This document shows, piece after piece, positions 24,067-33,184 of a stretch of DNA of 64,000 nt. This DNA comes from Chitinophaga terrae (ex Kim and Jung 2007). GTDB taxonomy: Bacteria > Bacteroidota > Bacteroidia > Chitinophagales > Chitinophagaceae. The position numbers and the translations under genes are program-made. The stretch lies in the NCBI RefSeq assembly GCF_900107795.1, contig NZ_FNRL01000011.1, positions 1 through 64,000 on the forward strand, read 5' to 3'. Numbering within the stretch: position 1 is the stretch's first letter; each line of letters opens with the position of its first letter. The notes beneath the pieces were generated by a model. The model was not told the origin of the DNA. It saw nothing but the letters and a program-made list of their open reading frames with translations, and did no database searches.

Positions 24067-24570
24067 ATGAAGAAGCTGTTGTTTTTACTGTTGGCAGTTT
24101 TGACCGCAGTCACTTCAGCAAACGCCAGCACTGGTTTCAAAAACGGGGACAATAATGGGGATAAAAACGGTGGAGACAACAACGATAACCGTAATAACTC
24201 CAAAAACACGTCAGCTGCCAAACCTGTAAGGGTAGAAGAGTTTGTGTTAATGTTTCCACGAGTAGAGCCAACTGAAAAAGTTGACGAAGCCGAGTTGGAG
24301 AAAGCTATAGTAGATTTGTATAAGTGGTATTTACAAAACGAAAACAAGATAAATACAAACGACTTCCTGAAAGGAAGTGGTAAGGAAGGAGCTTTCCCTT
24401 TTAAGGTAGATCCTAAAACCTTGCAACAATATTTCCTGTTCATCAAAAAGAACTTTCCGGGTTTCGGAGAGGATGACCTGTCCAACATAAAACGCCCACG
24501 GAAGAAAGAAGCACCTGTTACTGTGCGAGATGAGATGGATAACCCAATGTCAATATCCGTAACCAGATAA
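24067..24570 (+). CDS. Small secreted protein of unknown function
   Basis: I do not recognise this 167-residue protein. It has a clear signal peptide (MKKLLFLLLAVLTAVTSANA), then a strongly Asn/Asp/Gly/Lys-rich linker (residues about 26-55, with repeated NGD and NNDN units), then a helical charged domain with the motif EFVLMFPRVEPTEKVDEAEL and a second half KFFLFIKKNFPGFGEDDL-like region near residue 120. It is probably exported to the periplasm or surface. The next gene follows after 23 bases, so they may be co-transcribed. Confidence 0.65.
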   Translation: MKKLLFLLLAVLTAVTSANASTGFKNGDNNGDKNGGDNNDNRNNSKNTSAAKPVRVEEFVLMFPRVEPTEKVDEAELEKAIVDLYKWYLQNENKINTNDFLKGSGKEGAFPFKVDPKTLQQYFLFIKKNFPGFGEDDLSNIKRPRKKEAPVTVRDEMDNPMSISVTR

Positions 24571-24593
24571 ATTCGTTTTGGAGTTCGATTTGC

Positions 24594-25085
24594 ATGCAGA
24601 GTTTAGAGTTTAGTTATGACAAAAGTGAGGTATTACATGCATTGCGCTACCATTTTATGCAACGTGGGGAGATCAAGGTTTTTCGCAATACCCTCATTAT
24701 CTTACTGCTAGCCACTTTAACTGGATACTTTTTCAGTGTAGTTACTCCTGGCGCTCTGACCGGGATCTTTATCATGACAGCCCTCATCGGATGGGTGTTC
24801 TGGTATCTGCTACCTGTTTCCATCTATAATAAAGCCGCCACATTTAAGGACGATATTCACCTGAATTATTCAGACGAAGGATTGCTGATCTCTACCCGGG
24901 CCAGCGATCACCAGCGGGCCATCGGCTGGAACAACTTCTCGCAGATCGTGGAAACTAAAAAGTTCTTCTTCCTGTACAGGGATAAAAAAACATTCTTCCT
25001 GATCCCCATTTCAGCTTTTCCCAACCAGGATGCCTACCGGCAGTTTGCCGGGTTGCTGAAAAGCAAATTTTCCAATTATAAATAA
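24594..25085 (+). CDS. YcxB-like membrane protein
   Basis: A 163-residue protein with two close transmembrane segments (about residues 31-48 and 51-72) and a C-terminal cytoplasmic domain with the pattern HLNYSDEGLLISTRASDHQRAIGWNNFSQIVETKKFFFLYRDKKTFFLIPISAF. This is the layout of the YcxB-like family, whose role is unknown. A strong terminator lies 11 bases after the stop. Confidence 0.72.
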   Translation: MQSLEFSYDKSEVLHALRYHFMQRGEIKVFRNTLIILLLATLTGYFFSVVTPGALTGIFIMTALIGWVFWYLLPVSIYNKAATFKDDIHLNYSDEGLLISTRASDHQRAIGWNNFSQIVETKKFFFLYRDKKTFFLIPISAFPNQDAYRQFAGLLKSKFSNYK

Positions 25086-25096
25086 CAACTTATTAT

Positions 25097-25125
25097 AAAG
25101 CCGGCTGTGTAAGCCGGCTTTTTTA
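25097..25125 (+). terminator. Terminator after the YcxB-like gene
   Basis: AAAGCCGGCT and AGCCGGCTTT pair perfectly across the loop GTGTA, followed by TTTTAT. Confidence 0.87.
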
Positions 25126-25237
25126 TGCCCGGTTGTAAAGATCGGGGCGTACGCCTGCTTGTTTAATAAATCATGACCGGGACAATTCCCCGGAAAAGAA
25201 CAGGAGCCCGTTGGAGAAAATGGACCGGAGCCCATTT

Positions 25238-25942
25238 TTATAAGTTAATCGTCTGGAACACGCTGAAATGCAGTATATGATTCATGCTTTTAGCCCCTGA
25301 GCCGGTTTGAAGGTATTGGTTCATATACCCGATGTCGGCCTTCAGGTTTGAATTGAATTGGTAACCAAATGCCGCCAGGAAACGGTTCTGATCAAAAAAC
25401 AGGTTGCTGATGTCATTTCCCCAAAGATTCAGGAAAATTTCATCCTGCAAGGCCACATAAAAGGGCGTTTTATTCAATGGCAACTGTGTACGGTTGAAAT
25501 ACCTGGCCCGGTTGCCGTATTTCCAGTCACCGATCGCATGTACTGAGCCGGGTGCGGAAGGCTGGGAAACCCATCTTTGTTCCAGTCTTACCCGGTGCGT
25601 CATGTCAATTGTCTTGGCTTTGCGGATATACTGCTGGAATATCCTGTGCTCCGGCAGCCAGGTACCGCTAACATTGTTATAGGTTGGTACAAAGGCATAA
25701 CCCAGCAAAACCTGGTCTTGTTTGGTAAGGGAATATTGAAGTCCTCCCCTGATAAGCAACTGGCCTTTATCACTGATCCCATCTCTTATCCGGCCCTGGA
25801 TATCGAAAGGTATCGCCCATTTGCTATTCATTTTAACGGTTCCAAAATAAGTGTACCAATGTTGATAAGCCTGTGCTACTTTTTGTGCATACGAAGTGCG
25901 AACAATGACCAGCATGGTCAACGCTAACAGTACTTTCCTCAT
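25238..25942 (-). CDS. DUF2490 outer-membrane beta-barrel protein
   Basis: A 234-residue secreted protein with a signal peptide ending in TSYAQ and a small predicted beta-barrel. The core QAYQHWYTYFGTVKMNSKWAI near residue 24, the LPEHRIFQQYI and LEQRWV stretches and the closing NHILHFSVFQTINL match DUF2490, a Bacteroidota outer-membrane family of unknown role. It stands alone on the minus strand between two terminators. Confidence 0.82.
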   Translation of the reverse strand: MRKVLLALTMLVIVRTSYAQKVAQAYQHWYTYFGTVKMNSKWAIPFDIQGRIRDGISDKGQLLIRGGLQYSLTKQDQVLLGYAFVPTYNNVSGTWLPEHRIFQQYIRKAKTIDMTHRVRLEQRWVSQPSAPGSVHAIGDWKYGNRARYFNRTQLPLNKTPFYVALQDEIFLNLWGNDISNLFFDQNRFLAAFGYQFNSNLKADIGYMNQYLQTGSGAKSMNHILHFSVFQTINL

Positions 25943-25986
25943 AAATTATGAAATATAGGTGGCGCTAAAGATACCAAAACGGGAGG

Positions 25987-26017
25987 AAAAAAGAAAAGCG
26001 CCTGCAGAAGCAGGCGC
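25987..26017 (-). terminator. Terminator after the SusCD pair
   Basis: GCGCCTGC and GCAGGCGC pair perfectly with a 4-nt loop (25998-26017). On the minus strand the stem is followed by TTTTCTTTTTTCC, as expected for transcripts coming from the SusD gene. Confidence 0.85.
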
Positions 26018-26053
26018 CGGCAGATTGTTGTTTAGCTATAGTTGATTGTTGTA

Positions 26054-27547
26054 TCAAAATTTATTGTACCACAGCTTGGTGCCTTTGGTATCGCCACCCA
26101 GCGCGCTGACAGCCTGTTCGTAACTGGCTTTGTTCTGCGTTTGTTCAGACTGTGGATAAGTTAACCTGTAAGGAACCATTTTAACACTTGGGTCCAGGGA
26201 GCCTGAAACCGGTGCTATGAACAATGGTTGTCCGCCAGGTTTGCTGAAATTGAGCCTTGTTCTTTCGAACCAGGCCTGGAAGCCTTGTGGGTACAGGGCC
26301 AGCCATTTTTGAGTGCCTATCACGTTTTTCCAGTCACCGGCTACATAAGGCACGATTTTCAGATAATCAGAGATCGTTTGGTCAGTGATATCTGCGTTTT
26401 TAGTCAGGTCTTTCCAGTAGTTGATAGAAGCTCTTACACCATTTTCATAATGCGTAGCTGCATCGCCCACCTGCATACCTCTTGCAGCCGCTTCTGCCAG
26501 GATGAATTCCACTTCAGGGTAACCCATGAGGATACCAGGCATAGTAGCGCTGTAAATCTGTCTGCCAGGGTAGGAATAGAAATCTAACGCTAACCTGTTG
26601 GTATCTGATGCCGCCCAGCCATAAGGCATACCTTTAATGGTATCTGTATTTTTCGCAGGGCGTGCATAGATCGGTAAACGAGGGTCGTTTACGCTCTTCA
26701 TATAGTTTACCAGTGTTTCGGTAACAGAGAAGTCGATGATCGGGCGTTCAGATTCGTTGTACGGGAACTTGTTAGGCGCAGCGTCCAGGTACTGGAACTG
26801 TGCGCCTTCTGCATTGCTGCTGATCGCGTCTTTATAATGCGCTTCTATTTTCTGTTTGGCAAGATCCGGGCTCGCGTTCACCATACGGATGCTTAATCTC
26901 AGGATCAGTGAGTGAGCCAGTTTTTTCCATTTTGCTACATCACCGCCATAGATCACATCACCTGCATCAAAGCTGATTTCTGCATCATTCATCACAGTGA
27001 TCTGTTTTTCCAGGGTATCTATTAATGCCTTGTAAACGGTGGCAGCATCATCATATTTAGGAGTGATGTTGGTTGCACTCTCAAATGTCTGGGTGTATGG
27101 AATGTTACCATATGCATCCGCAAGGATCTGGTAGATCCAGGCCTCGGTGATCCTGGCAACAGCAATCTGGTTGGCGGTATTCGCTTCACCGGGTTTGCTC
27201 TGTAGCTGTTTGATAATATCCTCCAGGTTGTGCAGCGATATCCTGTACAGGTTATTCCAGAGGGCGGTGTTATTACCTTCATCAAGATTGAACTGGCTGT
27301 CGTTGGTGCGGGAATTCCCTGTCCAGTACTGTGCGTAGTTCATCGCAATAAAACCGTTTTGCAGACCGCTATACATCAGGTCCATAGCACTTTTCTGTGC
27401 ACCTGTTAACAGGTACTTAGGGTCGGCAGTCGTAGGTTTAGTTGGGTCATGCGCCATATCATCGAACTTCCTGCAACTGGCGATCAGACAAACCAATGCC
27501 AGTATGGCGCCGCTATATTTAAGAAAATGTTTAATAGTCATCGTCAC
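26054..27547 (-). CDS. SusD/RagB-like nutrient-binding outer-membrane lipoprotein (SusD-like 2 type)
   Basis: A 497-residue lipoprotein with a lipobox (LVCLIASC, cysteine near residue 25) that places it on the outer-membrane surface. The body is mostly helical, with the TPR-type SusD fold. Segments such as NYAQYWTGNSR near residue 69, ARITEAWIYQILADAYGNIPYT near residue 132, and EVEFILAEAAARG near residue 351 match the SusD-like 2 subfamily. It works as the lid and substrate-binding partner of the SusC-type channel encoded 5 bases upstream. No glycosidase, peptidase or anti-sigma/ECF pair is adjacent, so the nutrient is unknown. Confidence 0.93.
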   Translation of the reverse strand: MTMTIKHFLKYSGAILALVCLIASCRKFDDMAHDPTKPTTADPKYLLTGAQKSAMDLMYSGLQNGFIAMNYAQYWTGNSRTNDSQFNLDEGNNTALWNNLYRISLHNLEDIIKQLQSKPGEANTANQIAVARITEAWIYQILADAYGNIPYTQTFESATNITPKYDDAATVYKALIDTLEKQITVMNDAEISFDAGDVIYGGDVAKWKKLAHSLILRLSIRMVNASPDLAKQKIEAHYKDAISSNAEGAQFQYLDAAPNKFPYNESERPIIDFSVTETLVNYMKSVNDPRLPIYARPAKNTDTIKGMPYGWAASDTNRLALDFYSYPGRQIYSATMPGILMGYPEVEFILAEAAARGMQVGDAATHYENGVRASINYWKDLTKNADITDQTISDYLKIVPYVAGDWKNVIGTQKWLALYPQGFQAWFERTRLNFSKPGGQPLFIAPVSGSLDPSVKMVPYRLTYPQSEQTQNKASYEQAVSALGGDTKGTKLWYNKF

Positions 27548-27552
27548 AAAAT

Positions 27553-30500
27553 TTAGAATGATACATTCAGGTTAAATCCATAGGAACGCAGAGAAGGGAG
27601 TGCTCCACCTTCTATCCCCTGTACGTTAGACGCGGAGTTGAGGATGTTGGAAGGGTCTACGTTCGGAGCATTGGACTTGATCAGCCAGAGATTACGGCCA
27701 TACAACGAGATCCTTGCGCTTTGGGCGCCGATCTTTTTGTACCAGTTCTCAGGTAAGTTGTAACCGATCTTGGCTTCTCTCAGATAGATATAACTTGCAT
27801 CATACAAATTGGCTTTGCTGATCACATTACCTCCGTTATAATTGAAGTGGTCCTGCGCGGTGATCCTGGTAGTATTAGGATGGCCATCTGCAGTCACGCC
27901 GGGAACTATGATGCCGTTTTCACGGATCCCGTTTTCTACGGTCGATTCCAGCAAACCTGATTTATTACCATACAGGTTCGTATAGCTGAAGAAGTTACCG
28001 CCATGCTGGAAATCAACCAGGGCGCTCAGGTAAATACCTTTGAATGTAAAGGTGTTGGTAACACCGCCAACATAATCAGGGTATGCGTTACCGATAGGTT
28101 TGATCTCACTTGGTACATATCTTCCTAATTCATCCACTACTTTCTGACCATTCAGGTAAGTATAATCTGTACCCCTGATAGTACCCAGCGGTTCGCCTAC
28201 CTGTCCTACCACTGAAACTTTCTGCGTTCTGCGGTCGGTACCGATGGTGAGGTATTCCAGCGACGTATTGTATTGTTCGATATTCAGATCCAGTACTTTG
28301 TTACGGTTACGGGCCAGGTTAGCATTGATATCCCAGCGGAAACCGTTCTTCAGCCTGATCGGGTTCAGGTTAAGGCCTATTTCAATACCCTTGTTCTCTA
28401 CAGTACCGCCGTTTACAAACGCTCCCACAAACCCGGTTGCAGCAGGCATTGCCAGGGTAATGATCTGGTCTTTGGTTACCCTGCGGTAGTAGGTGAAATC
28501 AACTCCTATCCTGTTATCAAAGAATTTTAGTTCTGTACCGCCTTCAACTTCGGTAGTTCTTTCAGGTTTCAGGTTTTCGTTATAGAGTGTTGGAGTGAAC
28601 TGTGAAATAGGATTTGTTCCGAATGGAGGAACAAAATCGTAGGTGTTATAGATCCTGTATGGATCTGCAGCATCGCTGCCCACAGCGGCTACGCTACCCC
28701 TGATCTTGCCGTACGACAGCCATTTCCAGTCTTTCAGCAGGTCTGAGAACACAAAAGAAACAGAAGCTGAAGGATAGAAGTACTGGTTATTGCCTTTTTT
28801 CAGGGTAGACGACCAGTCGCTGCGGCCTGTCAGGTCTAAGAACAATAAATTCTTGTATCCCAGGTTGGCAGTTGCAAAAACAGAGTTGATCTGTTTTTCA
28901 TAGAACTGGTCGATAGGCGTTGCTGTTTGCACAGAGTTGGCCAGGTTATACACATCTTTGGTAATGAGGCCGCCAACAGTAGATCCGCCGGTTACCGTCC
29001 ATTTACGGTGCATAATGTTTCCACCCACTGTAGCATTCAGCTGGAAGTCTTCGCCAAAGTTCTTTTTGATATCGGCTGTTAACTGGTAGTTCATTTCACG
29101 GGTAGTGCGTACACGTTTGATGTAACCGCCCACAGAGTAGTCTTTTGCTGTTCTTTCTTCTTCCAGGGTATTATAATCGTCCATAAATACCCGGCCGGTG
29201 AAGGAGAGCCATTTTGTTGCATCCACATCTACGCCTGCATAACCGTAGAGGCGGTTGCGGCTGTCTGTTTCATAATCCATATACCGGTTCCAGTATGGGC
29301 CATTGCTGGAAGCAACGGTTGGATCATCCCAGGCTCTGCGGTTCCAGGTGATCTGTGAACCGTCTTCGTATTTATATCTTTTCTCCATATCCAGGTCGAG
29401 CTGGCGCTGCCCATACATGGTAAACTGAAGCGCGGGGTTTGGTCCGGTGAAGCCGGTTCCCGGTCTGCCCTTAACGTTCAGGGAAGTATAGTTAACAGAA
29501 GCTACCGCCCTTACGCCTTTTGTTACTTCGTAATTACCATTGACAGAGAGGTTGTTCCTTTTATTGGTGGCATTTGGCAGCACGAATGACTGGTCCATAT
29601 TGCCGTAGGATAACCTGAAAGCGCCTTTATCGTTAGAGCCGGCGAGAGATATGTTATTGGTAAGAGTAAAACCTGTTCTATAGAAATCTTTTACGTTATT
29701 AGGGTGAGCGATCCATGGAGCTGTCTGGCCGAAGTAAGGATTGTTTTTGTTTTTATCCCATGACCAGTAAGGGCGAACAAGGCGTCCGTCCAGTTTCGGG
29801 CCCCATGACTCGTCTACGGCATATTGAGGCAGGAGGTCGTAACGTCCTTTCCCGTTATTATCATCGTAAGTGGCAGCCTGCTCATTCAGGAATGCTTCGG
29901 GGTGCTGGTTGTAGTAAAGCGTATCAAATTTACCTGCGCTACCGCCACCATATTGGTTTTGATATTTTGGCAGTACATAAACCTGGTCGATCTGTGCGTT
30001 CAGGCTGTATGTAACGCCGATGCCACGTTCTGTGTCGGGGCGCTTTTTGGTAGTGATCTGCAATACGCCGTTGGCGCCGCGGCTACCGTATAATGCAGTG
30101 GCAGCAGCTCCTTTCAGTACGGAAATGTTTTCAATATCTTCCGGGTTGATATCCTGCATCGGGCTGCCATAGTCGTAACCGCCCCCGCCGTTTTGCTGGC
30201 CGGGATCGTTGGTTACGCTGTTAAGCATTGGAACACCGTCTACAACAAAGAAAGCATTATTATCACCTAAGATAGATTTAACACCGCGGATAGTGATCTT
30301 GGTGGCGCCGCCCATAGATCCGGTGTTGGTATTGATCTGAACACCTGGTACTTTACCAGTAAGAGCGTTTACAAAGTTCACTTCCTTGGCTTCCTGTACT
30401 GCGTTTCCGGCAACTTCCTGGATGGCGTAACCTACGGAACGGGGATTCTTTTTAATACCTAACGCGGTCACTACTACTTCGCCCAGCACTTTTTTGGTAG

Positions 30501-31059
30501 CGCTGCTGGGTACAAGCGAGAAGTTTACAGGCCCGCGTTTGGTGATATTGATCGCCTGTTCAGCGAAGGTAGGAGCAGTAACAAGGATGGTGTCCCCAAC
30601 CTGTGCTTTAATGGTGTAATTACCTGCAGGATCAGTCTGGGCGTTGAGCTGGGCAGATTTGTTCCTGACTACGGCGCCGGGAATTGGCGCGCCTTTGTCA
30701 TCTTTTACTACGCCTGTGATATTAAACTTATTCACTTCAGATTTGGCGGTAGCCGGATCCGGAGGCAAGATAAGAGCTGTGTCTTCTTTTGGTTTCTCGG
30801 TCACTTTTTTAGTTGTGTCCTGAACTTGTTTAGCTGTGTCCTGTACTGGTTTCGTAGTATCCTGTGCGGGTTTTACAGCAGGCTTGGATGTATCTTGCTT
30901 AGATGGGTTACTGGTATCAGCAGCGGGTTTAATAACTACCGGAACTGTAGTATCAGCTTGAAAGACGGGAGAATGGCCCTCGGGTTTAGCATATGCGCTG
31001 CTTACAGAGCAGAAAAAGGCATAGCACAGCCCCAACCAGGCTAGTACTTGGCTTCTCAT
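27553..31059 (-). CDS. SusC/RagA-type TonB-linked outer-membrane transporter
   Basis: A 1168-residue TonB-dependent transporter that imports a nutrient bound by the SusD partner. In order it has a signal peptide (ends SSAYA), an unusual linker of repeated xDT(T/S/A)KP-type units (residues about 36-94, seven DT pairs), a carboxypeptidase-D-like regulatory domain (FNITGVVKDDKGAPIPGAVV, about 112-185), the plug domain (LGEVVVTALGIKK, then VNALTGKVPGVQI, then DGVPML) and a beta-barrel ending in YGFNLNVSF. The open frame reaches 31137, but the first 26 residues do not look like a signal peptide; the ATG at 31059 does. The DT-rich linker is not usual for SusC. Confidence 0.93.
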   Translation of the reverse strand: MRSQVLAWLGLCYAFFCSVSSAYAKPEGHSPVFQADTTVPVVIKPAADTSNPSKQDTSKPAVKPAQDTTKPVQDTAKQVQDTTKKVTEKPKEDTALILPPDPATAKSEVNKFNITGVVKDDKGAPIPGAVVRNKSAQLNAQTDPAGNYTIKAQVGDTILVTAPTFAEQAINITKRGPVNFSLVPSSATKKVLGEVVVTALGIKKNPRSVGYAIQEVAGNAVQEAKEVNFVNALTGKVPGVQINTNTGSMGGATKITIRGVKSILGDNNAFFVVDGVPMLNSVTNDPGQQNGGGGYDYGSPMQDINPEDIENISVLKGAAATALYGSRGANGVLQITTKKRPDTERGIGVTYSLNAQIDQVYVLPKYQNQYGGGSAGKFDTLYYNQHPEAFLNEQAATYDDNNGKGRYDLLPQYAVDESWGPKLDGRLVRPYWSWDKNKNNPYFGQTAPWIAHPNNVKDFYRTGFTLTNNISLAGSNDKGAFRLSYGNMDQSFVLPNATNKRNNLSVNGNYEVTKGVRAVASVNYTSLNVKGRPGTGFTGPNPALQFTMYGQRQLDLDMEKRYKYEDGSQITWNRRAWDDPTVASSNGPYWNRYMDYETDSRNRLYGYAGVDVDATKWLSFTGRVFMDDYNTLEEERTAKDYSVGGYIKRVRTTREMNYQLTADIKKNFGEDFQLNATVGGNIMHRKWTVTGGSTVGGLITKDVYNLANSVQTATPIDQFYEKQINSVFATANLGYKNLLFLDLTGRSDWSSTLKKGNNQYFYPSASVSFVFSDLLKDWKWLSYGKIRGSVAAVGSDAADPYRIYNTYDFVPPFGTNPISQFTPTLYNENLKPERTTEVEGGTELKFFDNRIGVDFTYYRRVTKDQIITLAMPAATGFVGAFVNGGTVENKGIEIGLNLNPIRLKNGFRWDINANLARNRNKVLDLNIEQYNTSLEYLTIGTDRRTQKVSVVGQVGEPLGTIRGTDYTYLNGQKVVDELGRYVPSEIKPIGNAYPDYVGGVTNTFTFKGIYLSALVDFQHGGNFFSYTNLYGNKSGLLESTVENGIRENGIIVPGVTADGHPNTTRITAQDHFNYNGGNVISKANLYDASYIYLREAKIGYNLPENWYKKIGAQSARISLYGRNLWLIKSNAPNVDPSNILNSASNVQGIEGGALPSLRSYGFNLNVSF

Positions 31060-31318
31060 GATATGATTAACTGTTTGGTTACAAATTCTTCTGACAGTAC
31101 ATTGATGCTGTCTGTTGTTATATTGCTGGTCCATCAATATAACAATACAATCAAAAGCGCCTTTACAATGGGTGTGTAAAGAAAAAAAATTGACAATCTC
31201 ACTTCAACGATCCATCTTCCTGTATACACAGCTACCGTACTCGATTATACGAAGAGCTAACAACCATGTTTATAGCAATTGACGGAAGGGTGCAAGACAA
31301 ATAACTTGCCAACCCTTA

Positions 31319-32251
31319 TCAGATGGATTGATAATGAAAGTAGTCGACGATCAGTTGTGCTACTGATCTTACTTCCAGCATAGGATCATGAATAGTTAAT
31401 GCATTGGGGTGGGTATCTGTACAAACAACCTTGCTGATAAGTCCACTGTTTTTAATTCTCTCAAACCCGTTGCCGGCAAAGATCCCATGAGTTGTGATCA
31501 CACAAATGCCGGCTGCCCCGGCTTCGTGATAGGCTTCGGCGGCGTGAACAAGAGAGCCTCCCGTACGGATCATATCGTCATAAATGATCACTGTTTTATC
31601 TTTTACATCTGCGCTGATAGCGGTAATGGCGGTTTCTTCGCCGGAGATCCGGCGCTTGAAAACAAAGGCTGCGGGAACATGCAGATCGTTCGCCAGCGAC
31701 TCTACCCATTTAGCCCGCCCTGCATCTGTACTGGCTAATACAAATGGTTTATCTCCCGCCAGTTCCTGTGCTGCATTCAGCACAAATCCTTTAGCATACA
31801 GGTGTACGGGGCGGATATCGTTTTCAAAATACCAGGTAATTCCATCCACATGCAGGTCTATCATCACAATCCGGTTGCCGCGGGAAGTATTGGGTAAAGA
31901 AGAAAAAAGTACTGCACGGGTTTTGGCTTTCACTATTTCTCCATATTTTACCGCCCTTTCCATGGTAGAGTAACCAAAATAAGGGATGATAATCGTTAAT
32001 GAATATGCACCCAATTGTATGCATCCACTTGCCAGATCAAATAATTCCAGGGTTGCCTGATCATCGATCGTTCCGCCGATGATCACCACTTCTTTGTGAC
32101 TAACATCGCTCAGGATACGATGATAATGTTCCCCATCTGGGAAATCCCGTATCTCTAATTCCCCATTTTCCCATGCCTCGCCGGTAATAGCGAGGATACG
32201 ATCTTTCAGATATTTATAATGTTGTGTTGCGAAGATGATTTTTTGCGGCAT
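31319..32251 (-). CDS. Divergent ribose-phosphate pyrophosphokinase (PRPP synthetase)
   Basis: A 310-residue protein with the PRPP synthetase fold, which makes PRPP from ribose-5-phosphate and ATP. The PRPP-binding loop VIIYDDMIRTGGSL is at residues 221-234, the catalytic histidine region reads VMIDLHVDGITWYF near residue 129, and the KRR of the flexible loop is at 199-201. It differs from the usual bacterial form in the ATP-binding stretch, where the common RQDRK is replaced by STMERA (residues 95-100), and in FPDGEHYH for the usual F(A/S)(N/D)GE block. It may be a paralogue rather than the housekeeping enzyme. It stands alone. Confidence 0.82.
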   Translation of the reverse strand: MPQKIIFATQHYKYLKDRILAITGEAWENGELEIRDFPDGEHYHRILSDVSHKEVVIIGGTIDDQATLELFDLASGCIQLGAYSLTIIIPYFGYSTMERAVKYGEIVKAKTRAVLFSSLPNTSRGNRIVMIDLHVDGITWYFENDIRPVHLYAKGFVLNAAQELAGDKPFVLASTDAGRAKWVESLANDLHVPAAFVFKRRISGEETAITAISADVKDKTVIIYDDMIRTGGSLVHAAEAYHEAGAAGICVITTHGIFAGNGFERIKNSGLISKVVCTDTHPNALTIHDPMLEVRSVAQLIVDYFHYQSI

Positions 32252-32312
32252 AATCCAACGTATATCTGTAAAAATATGTTATTGAGCGGATATTTACTGG
32301 CCTGATTATTAA

Positions 32313-32320
32313 TAATTTTG
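32313..32320 (+). promoter_or_regulatory. Possible Bacteroidota -7 element upstream of the secreted regulatory-domain protein
   Basis: TAATTTTG matches TAnnTTTG, 79 bases before the ATG at 32400. No good -33 box was found. Confidence 0.3.
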
Positions 32321-32399
32321 CGGGCGGGCAATTATCTGTTACCGGGTTTTAACTTTTCATTTGCGGGTGGAACGTTAAATTTGAAGGATTACTATTTTC

Positions 32400-33122
32400 A
32401 TGATTCGTTTTACGACATACATCGGAGCACTGTTTTTTTTCTTTTTTATTAGCCTACAGGATACTTTAGCACAGGTAAGAATATCGGGTATGGTGGCAGA
32501 TCAGGACACGAAAACAGGATTACCTTTTGTTTCCATTATAAACAAAAGAACTATGACAGGAACTCTCAGCAGTGAGAGTGGTAGGTTTTATATTGAAGCC
32601 GTTCCCGGCGATACGCTGGAGTTCTCGATGCTGAGTTATACCAGCAGGCTGTTTACCGTGCCCAGCATGTCATCTACTCATGATATCTATTTGCAGAAGC
32701 GGTTGTTTGACCTGCAGGGAGTGAATGTAAAAGGAAAGAACTATCACAACGACTCGTTGGCGATGAGGGAAGAGTATGGGCGTTATTTTAATTATAAGAA
32801 GCCCGGGGCGGTAGATGTCTTGAAAACATTACCTGCCAATCCTATCACTGCTCTCACATACCTGGTGCCCAGCAAGGCACGTAAACGAAAGGAAGAATTT
32901 AAAGAACAGCTCGTTTACTGGGAGAAAGAAAAATATATAGATTACCGTTACTCCCCGGAAGTGGTGGAGAAGATGACGAAGCTGCAAAGCCCGGAGCTGG
33001 ACTCTTTCATGCTCAAATACCGTCCTACCTATCAATTCCTGAATTCAGCCTCAGAATATGATCTTTTATTGTTTATCAAACAATCATTCGAAGAATATAA
33101 AAAATCGAAGGCTGAAAAATAA
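32400..33122 (+). CDS. Secreted carboxypeptidase-like regulatory domain protein
   Basis: A 240-residue exported protein with a signal peptide (hydrophobic FFFFFISLQ core, cleavage near DTLAQ), followed by a carboxypeptidase-D-type regulatory domain (VRISGMVADQDTKTGLPFVSI near residue 26, SSESGRFYIEAVPGDTLEFSMLSY near residue 56). The rest is helical and charged with no known family. Such proteins are common in Bacteroidota envelopes; the role is unknown. A stem follows the stop codon. Confidence 0.78.
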   Translation: MIRFTTYIGALFFFFFISLQDTLAQVRISGMVADQDTKTGLPFVSIINKRTMTGTLSSESGRFYIEAVPGDTLEFSMLSYTSRLFTVPSMSSTHDIYLQKRLFDLQGVNVKGKNYHNDSLAMREEYGRYFNYKKPGAVDVLKTLPANPITALTYLVPSKARKRKEEFKEQLVYWEKEKYIDYRYSPEVVEKMTKLQSPELDSFMLKYRPTYQFLNSASEYDLLLFIKQSFEEYKKSKAEK

Positions 33123-33126
33123 AGAA

Positions 33127-33152
33127 GGCTTTAAGACTCACGCCTTAAAGCC
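33127..33152. terminator. Hairpin between convergent genes
   Basis: GGCTTTAAG and CTTAAAGCC pair perfectly across an 8-nt loop, 5 bases after the stop codon of the upstream gene. No T-run follows directly. Confidence 0.5.
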
Positions 33153-33184
33153 CGACTTCTAACTTAACAATCAACAGTCTTTAT

